Shown: one piece after another, positions 6,520-10,487 of the stretch | Numbering within the stretch: the first letter of the stretch is position 1 | How the letters are laid out: each line of letters opens with the position of its first letter | From: Pseudomonadota bacterium | GTDB taxonomy: Bacteria; Myxococcota; Myxococcia; Myxococcales; Myxococcaceae | Reading direction: 5' to 3' | Assembly: GCA_023424585.1 (NCBI GenBank) | Contig: JAFADT010000835.1 | Span: 1-10,487 of the forward strand | DNA length: 10,487 nt | Notes under the pieces: model-generated | What the model was told of the DNA's origin: nothing | What the model saw: only the letters and a program-made list of their open reading frames with translations | The model's database searches: none | Translations under genes and position numbers: made by a program

Positions 6520-8104
6520 GGAGCAGCCCCTTCAGCGAGTCAAGCGTGTCCGCGTCCCTGGCGGTCTTGTCCGCGCGCCAGCGCGCGATGCGGGGGAAGC
6601 GCAGGGCGATGCCTGACTTGTGTCGCGGGGACGGGGCGATGGCTTCGAAGTGCAGCTCGAACACCTGCTCCGGCTCCACCGAGCGCACCGGGCCGAACTT
6701 CTCCCGCGTGTGCGCGCGGATCCATCGGTCCAGCTGGCCAATCTCCTCGTCGGTGAGGCCCGAGTAGGCCTTCGTCACCGGGAGCAGGTCGTCGCCGTTC
6801 CACACCGCGAAGGTGTAGTCCGTGTAGAGCGACGAGCGCCGGCCGTGGCCCGGGTGCGCGTAGAGCAGCACCGCGTCCACCGTGTACGGGTCGATCTTCC
6901 ACTTCCACCAAGCGCCCCGCTTGCGCCCCGTCTGGTACGCGGAGTCCAGGCGCTTGATCATCAGGCCTTCGACGTTGCGCGTCCGCGACTCCTCGCGCAG
7001 CTCCGCCAGGGCCTCCCATGACGGCGCCGTCACCGCGGGCGAGAGGGGGAAGCGCGGGTGGTCCCTGAGCAGGGCCTCCAGCCTCGCGCGGCGCTCGCGC
7101 AGGGGCAGGCCGCGCACGTCCCTTCCGTCCTGCTCCAGCAGGTCGTAGACGACGAACGCGGCGGGGGCCTCCGCCAGCACCCTGGGCGTGAGCTTCTGTC
7201 TGCCGATGCGGCGCTGGAGCCGGGCGAAGGGCAGGGGCACTCCGGCCTCGTAGGCCATCACCTCGCCATCGAGCACCGTGCCTTCTGGCAGGGCGCGGGC
7301 GGCCTCGGTGATCTCGGGGAAGCGTCCGGTGATCAGCTCCTCACCCCGGCTCCAGAGGAACACGTCGCCCTGGCGGCGGATGAGCTGGCCCCGGATGCCG
7401 TCCCACTTCCACTCGACGAGCCAGTCCTTCAGCTCGCCCAGCGACTCCGCCGGTTGCTCCAGGGGCGACGCGAGGTAGTACGGATACGGGCGCGACACGT
7501 GCCCGTCCGACACGTCCGGCGCCACGAGCTGTTCGAAGAACGCCTTCGTCGGCGTCCACGCGCCCATCAGCCGGTGCGCCACGCTGGGCGCTGGCAGGCC
7601 CGTGACCTGCGCGATGGCGCGCACCACCAGCGTGCTGGACACGCCCACTCGCAGCTCGCCGGTGAGCATCTTGTTGAGCAGGAACAGCTCGCGGCGGGGC
7701 ATGGACTTCCACCAGCCCACCACGCGCTCGCGCTGCTCCGCCGCGTCCAGGCCTCGCAGCGGCAAGAGGCGCTCCTCCAACCAGCGTGAGAGGGGGAGCT
7801 CCTCGGCGTGCTCGGGCGGGAGGTTCGCTCCGTCGAGCAGCAGGGCAATCACCTCCGCCAGGTCTCCCACCGACGCGTAGACCTCCGCGAAGAGCCAGTC
7901 CGGGATGCCCGTCAGCTCCTGCGTCCAGCCCACCAGCAGCTTCGACGTGAGCAGCCGCTTGAGCTTCTGGCCCGTGAGGAAGAACAGGCCCCAGGCGGCG
8001 TCCTCCGGCGGCGTCGTGCGGAAGTAGCGCGCCATCGCCTCCACCTTCGCGTTGGTGGAGGTCGTCTGGTCGAGCGTGTCGTAGAGGTCGGCCAGGGCTC
8101 GCAC
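6506..8104 (-). CDS. lig: ATP-dependent DNA ligase of the Lhr-associated bacterial type
   Basis: This 532-residue enzyme seals nicks with ATP through a lysine-AMP intermediate. An N-terminal DNA-binding domain (about 1-200) precedes the catalytic core. Motif I is KWDGIRG (233-239, K233 as the adenylated lysine). Then come SRG (252-254), LDGEV (278-282), FVVYDLL (317-323), motif IV EGLMIK (379-384) and motif V WWKWK (399-403). The OB-fold domain ends with ALRFPRIARWRADK (500-513), corresponding to motif VI. All key residues are present, so the enzyme should be active. The start is GTG at 8104, three bases after the exonuclease stop, with GGAGG about eight bases upstream inside that gene. The N-terminus MRALADLYDTLD fits the family, which argues against the later Met24. 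Besides the housekeeping NAD-dependent ligase, this type is thought to serve repair. Confidence 0.95.
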   Translation of the reverse strand: MRALADLYDTLDQTTSTNAKVEAMARYFRTTPPEDAAWGLFFLTGQKLKRLLTSKLLVGWTQELTGIPDWLFAEVYASVGDLAEVIALLLDGANLPPEHAEELPLSRWLEERLLPLRGLDAAEQRERVVGWWKSMPRRELFLLNKMLTGELRVGVSSTLVVRAIAQVTGLPAPSVAHRLMGAWTPTKAFFEQLVAPDVSDGHVSRPYPYYLASPLEQPAESLGELKDWLVEWKWDGIRGQLIRRQGDVFLWSRGEELITGRFPEITEAARALPEGTVLDGEVMAYEAGVPLPFARLQRRIGRQKLTPRVLAEAPAAFVVYDLLEQDGRDVRGLPLRERRARLEALLRDHPRFPLSPAVTAPSWEALAELREESRTRNVEGLMIKRLDSAYQTGRKRGAWWKWKIDPYTVDAVLLYAHPGHGRRSSLYTDYTFAVWNGDDLLPVTKAYSGLTDEEIGQLDRWIRAHTREKFGPVRSVEPEQVFELHFEAIAPSPRHKSGIALRFPRIARWRADKTARDADTLDSLKGLLHAAH

Positions 8105-8107
8105 GCG

Positions 8108-9130
8108 TCAGTCCTCCGCCTCGCCCTCGAAGGGCGTGGCGAGCGGCGAGGCATCCACGCCCCGCTCCCTCAGGTAGCGCGACAGCGGGTCGGTGTAGCC
8201 GTGCGTGACGAGCACCCTCTGCGCGCGCGTGTCCGCCACCGTGCGCAGCAGGTCCGGCCAGTCCGCGTGGTCGGAGAGCACGAAGCCCCGGTCGTAGCCT
8301 CGGCGGCGGCGGTTTCCGCGCACGCGCATCCAGCCGGACGCGAAGCCTGTCTCCGCCTCGCCGAAGCGGCGCATCCAGGGGGAGCCGGCCGCGCTCGGCG
8401 GCGCCAGCACCAGCGCGCCCGCGAAGGACGTGCCCTTCTCCGTCTCCGACACCCGCTGCGTGGGCAGCATCGCGATGCCTGCTTCGCGGTACGCCGTGAC
8501 GAGCCCGCTCACCGCGCCGTGCACGTAGGCCGGCCGGTCCGTCAGCCTGCCCAACTCCGCCAGCAGCCGCTGCGCCTTGCCCAGCGCGTAGCAGAACAGC
8601 ACCGCGGAGCGCCCCGCCTCGCGGTTCGCGTCCCACCAACGCAGGATGTCCTGCGCCACGAGGCGCGGATCATCCCAGCGGTAGATGGGCAGGCCGAACG
8701 TCGCCTCGGTGATGAAGGTGTGGCAGCGCACCACCTCGAACGGCGCGCACGTGGGGTCCGGCGTGCGCTTGTAGTCGCCGGAGATGACCCAGACCTCGCC
8801 CCGGTGCTCGACGCGGAGCTGCGCGCTGCCCAGCACGTGGCCCGCCGGGTGGAAGCTCACGGTGGTCTCGCCCACCTTCAGCGGCTCGCCGTACTCCAGC
8901 GTGTCGATGACCGCGTCCGCGCCCAGCCGGCGCTGCAACAGGCTCCGTCCGGGAGCAGCGCCCAGGTAGCGCTGGCTGCCGCTCCGGGCGTGGTCGCCGT
9001 GCGCGTGCGTGACGAGCGCCCGCTCCACCGGACGCCAGGGGTCGATGTGGAAGTTCCCCGCCTGGCAATACAGCCCCTGTGGCGTCACGGAGACCAGCGG
9101 CGTTCGTTCCTGGTGGGTCGCGGTGGCCAC
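8108..9130 (-). CDS. Ligase-associated DNA exonuclease (metallo-beta-lactamase/beta-CASP-like)
   Basis: This 340-residue protein is a metallo-beta-lactamase-fold nuclease of the group often mislabelled as an mRNA 3'-end processing factor, and found beside ATP-dependent ligase and Lhr helicase. The metal ligands are THAHGDH (41-47), the histidine in GHVLGSA (97-103), the aspartate in SGDYKRTPD (117-125), the histidine in LSDHADW (285-291) and THGYTD (309-314). TEATFG (141-146) fits the acidic residue of beta-CASP nucleases. It is the first gene of the repair operon. The start is GTG at 9130, preceded by AGAGGA at short spacing. An in-frame TAG at 9139-9137 rules out a longer protein, though GTG at residue 14 remains possible. 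The likely role is trimming DNA ends before ligation, inferred from family and context. Confidence 0.93.
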   Translation of the reverse strand: MATATHQERTPLVSVTPQGLYCQAGNFHIDPWRPVERALVTHAHGDHARSGSQRYLGAAPGRSLLQRRLGADAVIDTLEYGEPLKVGETTVSFHPAGHVLGSAQLRVEHRGEVWVISGDYKRTPDPTCAPFEVVRCHTFITEATFGLPIYRWDDPRLVAQDILRWWDANREAGRSAVLFCYALGKAQRLLAELGRLTDRPAYVHGAVSGLVTAYREAGIAMLPTQRVSETEKGTSFAGALVLAPPSAAGSPWMRRFGEAETGFASGWMRVRGNRRRRGYDRGFVLSDHADWPDLLRTVADTRAQRVLVTHGYTDPLSRYLRERGVDASPLATPFEGEAED

Positions 9131-9270
9131 GGTCCTCTAGAAGTAACGAGGCCTTGCGACAGGAGCCACCCGCGGCCGGCGTGGCTGGCGCGCTCCGCTG
9201 ACAAGGGGGCGGGCGTCCGTCCGGGCCCTGCTTGCGATCCAAACGACGAAGCCAGGGACCGGAGGGCCCC

Positions 9271-9299
9271 TTGGATGGGGATCGTGGACAGGGGATAAA
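9271..9299 (+). promoter_or_regulatory. Candidate promoter for the SH3-domain gene
   Basis: TTGGAT (9271-9276) and GATAAA (9294-9299) are separated by exactly 17 bases and give three and four matches to the sigma-70 consensus. A transcript would start near 9306 and leave a leader of about 25 bases before the ATG at 9332. The short sequence GGGCCCCTT is repeated at 9264-9272 and 9319-9327. The second copy sits where a ribosome site would be expected, and none is visible. The match is modest, so this is a suggestion only. No equally plausible promoter was seen for the divergent exonuclease gene in the same 200-base gap. Confidence 0.3.
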
Positions 9300-9331
9300 C
9301 CTGGAAACCCTCCGCCTCGGGCCCCTTCGTG

Positions 9332-9955
9332 ATGATGCCGTCCGCGCTCCTCGTGTCCCTCACCCTGGCGCAGTCCACCCCGGCCTCGGACGCCGTGCTC
9401 GAATACAGCGCGCCGCTGGCGGAGGAGGGCGCGCCGGATCCGGCGTCCTTCGAGTTCACCGCGTTCACGGCGGGGCAGACGGTCTACCTGGGCGTGGACG
9501 AGGCCAACCTGCGCGCGAGCGCGGCGGCGGACGCGTCCGTGGTGCGGACGCTGATGCTGGGCACGCCCGTGAAGGTGCTGAAGGCGGGGGAGCGCGCGAA
9601 GGTCGGTGACTACGTCAACACCTGGTACCAGGTGTCCGTCGTGGACGCGAAGGACGCGGCCCCCGTCACCGGCTGGGTCTTCGGCAACACGCTCACGCCG
9701 TTCCGCTTCGAGGCCGACCTGGACGGGGACGGCGAGCTGGAGGTGGCCACGGTGGTGATGAGCAACGAGTTCAAGGCGCGCGTGCGCGTGCTGGAGCCGG
9801 ACGTGAAGCCGCCGCGGCGGGTGAGCAGCGTGGACGTGGCGGTGGCGTCCACGAACTACGGCAGCGGCCGGGGCGGTCCGGTGACGGTGAAGCTCGTGCC
9901 CGCGAAGCAGGCGGGCGTGACGCTGCTGCAACTGGACTCCTCGCCGGAGCGCTGA
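9332..9955 (+). CDS. Secreted SH3-domain protein with a calcium-loop-like motif, probably truncated
   Basis: This frame encodes 207 residues from ATG 9332. GTG 9329 and ATG 9335 are equally possible and a stop at 9296 limits the upstream side. The N-terminus MMPSALLVSLTLA is a short signal peptide, so export is likely. Residues 49-121 look like a bacterial SH3 domain: TVYLGVDEANLRA, a variable middle, then TWYQVSV and TGWVFGN. Next comes DLDGDGELE (129-137), the calcium-binding loop pattern seen in dockerin or FG-GAP-like repeats, within a beta-rich segment. The protein ends abruptly at SSPER. The reading frame that continues the coding signal lies one base over and runs to a stop at 10052, so this gene has probably lost its proper 3' end. 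No enzymatic motif is visible. The function is unknown; binding to cell wall or envelope is typical of such SH3 domains. Confidence 0.72.
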   Translation: MMPSALLVSLTLAQSTPASDAVLEYSAPLAEEGAPDPASFEFTAFTAGQTVYLGVDEANLRASAAADASVVRTLMLGTPVKVLKAGERAKVGDYVNTWYQVSVVDAKDAAPVTGWVFGNTLTPFRFEADLDGDGELEVATVVMSNEFKARVRVLEPDVKPPRRVSSVDVAVASTNYGSGRGGPVTVKLVPAKQAGVTLLQLDSSPER

Positions 9956-10052
9956 AGAGGAAGAAGGCAGGCCCCAGAAGGTTACGGAGCGCGAGGTCTA
10001 TCAGTGGAAGGACGGCGTGTTCGCCCAGGCGAAGCCCGTCGCGAAGCCGTAG
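9951..10052 (+). pseudogene. Out-of-frame C-terminal remnant of the SH3-domain gene
   Basis: Immediately after the SH3 gene, another frame reads through the upstream TGA and encodes a run of acidic residues, then PQKVTEREVYQWKDGVFAQ and AKPVAKP, followed by TAG at 10050-10052. From 9966 onward nearly every codon ends in G or C (26 of 28 by my count), the same bias as the real genes here. The text looks like the C-terminal strand of a secreted beta-rich protein and it has no start codon of its own. The best reading is the lost tail of the preceding gene, separated by a frameshift or an internal deletion of unknown size near 9940-9955. A sequencing error is also possible. Confidence 0.6.
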
Positions 10053-10059
10053 GTGCAGG

Positions 10060-10096
10060 GCCCGGAAGGCCGGGCACCCGGGCGCCCCTCCGGGTG
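10060..10096 (+). terminator. Two adjacent GC hairpins between the SH3 remnant and trpE
   Basis: GCCCGG (10060-10065) pairs with CCGGGC (10070-10075) around AAGG. CACCCGG (10075-10081) pairs with CCGGGTG (10090-10096) around an 8-base loop. The stems are perfect (6 and 7 pairs) and share one base. They lie eight bases past the remnant stop, where a terminator would be expected. Neither is followed by a T-run, so termination strength is uncertain. Because the arms alternate between CCCGG and CCGGG types, other pairings are possible (see findings). Confidence 0.45.
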
Positions 10097-10124
10097 ATGG
10101 ATGAGGGGCTCAGGGCAATCGACC

Positions 10125-10487
10125 ATGGATGCGCAGGAGCGGAAGGCAGCCTACCGGCAGCGCGCGGAAGCGGGTCAGGCGGTGCCGGTGTCGGTGGAGC
10201 TGCCGGCGGACCTGGACACGCCGCTGTCGGCATACCTGAAGCTGGGCGGTGGAAGCCGCGGCTTCATCCTCGAGTCGTGCTACGGCGGCGAGCGCTTCGG
10301 GCGCTACAGCCACGTGGGCGTGAGCCCGGCGGGCCGCGTGCGGCTGGACCGGGACGGGCTCACGCTGTGGCGTGGCTCGCGGGAGGAGCGCCGCGAGGGC
10401 CGGCCGCTGGACGTGCTGCGCGCGCTGTGGCGCGAGCTGTCCGTGGCGACGCTGCCGGGCGAGGCGCCCTTCCTGGGCGGGCTCGTG
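10125..10487 (+). CDS. trpE: Anthranilate synthase component I (TrpE), N-terminal 121 residues (3' end beyond right edge)
   Basis: This frame is open from ATG 10125 to the window edge. TrpE makes anthranilate from chorismate, the first step of tryptophan synthesis, using ammonia supplied by the TrpG glutaminase. The visible part is the N-terminal domain: TPLSAYLKL (32-40), then ILESCYGGERFGRYSHVG (48-65), which is the hallmark block of TrpE. The Glu50-Ser51 pair corresponds to the LLES motif that binds tryptophan in feedback-inhibited enzymes, so allosteric control is likely kept. PFLGGLV (115-121) begins the next conserved block. The catalytic chorismate-binding domain lies beyond the edge. 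An in-frame ATG at 10101 would add eight residues. Neither start has a strong ribosome site, but a weak CAGGG lies nine bases before 10125. PabB is the main alternative, but the N-terminal block fits TrpE better. Confidence 0.88.
   Translation, partial: MDAQERKAAYRQRAEAGQAVPVSVELPADLDTPLSAYLKLGGGSRGFILESCYGGERFGRYSHVGVSPAGRVRLDRDGLTLWRGSREERREGRPLDVLRALWRELSVATLPGEAPFLGGLV

Noticed and set aside
5548..6756. 402-codon plus-strand open frame
   Set aside because: It is antisense to the helicase and ligase genes and matches no family I recognise.
7341..8639. 432-codon minus-strand open frame
   Set aside because: It is on the same strand but a different frame from the ligase and exonuclease, which both carry complete catalytic motifs.
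7808..9298. 496-codon plus-strand open frame
   Set aside because: It covers parts of two well-identified minus-strand genes and has shadow-frame composition.
9137..9931. 264-codon minus-strand open frame
   Set aside because: It is antisense to the SH3-domain gene and rich in His and Arg, typical of a reversed GC-rich frame.

Overview
The window is very GC-rich, with coding frames that end almost every codon in G or C. Its gene content (Alternative Complex III subunits, a ligase-associated DNA repair operon, an SH3-type secreted protein and trpE) suggests a myxobacterium of the Myxococcus/Corallococcus type. The taxonomic call is an inference from base composition and gene families, not a database result.

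Layout. From the left edge to about 9.13 kb every gene is on the minus strand. Positions 1-2531 hold the start of an Alternative Complex III (act) operon: actA, a pentaheme cytochrome c, followed by actB, whose 3' part runs off the left edge. The two genes overlap by ATGA. A 448-base gap (2532-2979) holds the presumed act promoter, with a consensus -35 hexamer embedded in a repeat array, and a hairpin that may end the neighbouring transcript. Positions 2980-9130 form one tightly packed DNA-repair operon, transcribed right to left: a metallo-beta-lactamase exonuclease, an ATP-dependent DNA ligase, an Lhr-type DEXH helicase, a PdeM-type metallophosphoesterase nuclease and a small HNH endonuclease. 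Junctions are a 3-base gap, a 14-base overlap, a 31-base overlap and a 4-base gap, so co-expression and translational coupling are likely. The first four are the known ligase-associated (LHR-Lig-Exo-Pde) repair module. The HNH gene is an extra, equally tightly coupled member and the most interesting functional addition here.

At about 9.13-9.33 kb transcription diverges. On the plus strand lies a small secreted SH3-domain protein (9332-9955). It appears to be truncated by an out-of-frame deletion or frameshift, because a clearly coding C-terminal tail continues in another frame to 10052. Two GC-rich hairpins follow, then the start of trpE (anthranilate synthase component I), which runs off the right edge.

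How the genes work together: ActA and ActB belong to a quinol-oxidising membrane complex that passes electrons to cytochrome c or an oxidase. The repair operon combines strand processing (Exo, Pde, HNH), duplex unwinding (Lhr) and sealing (ligase). TrpE starts tryptophan synthesis. The three blocks look like chromosomal neighbours with separate jobs. I saw no tRNA, rRNA, CRISPR array, insertion sequence or phage gene.
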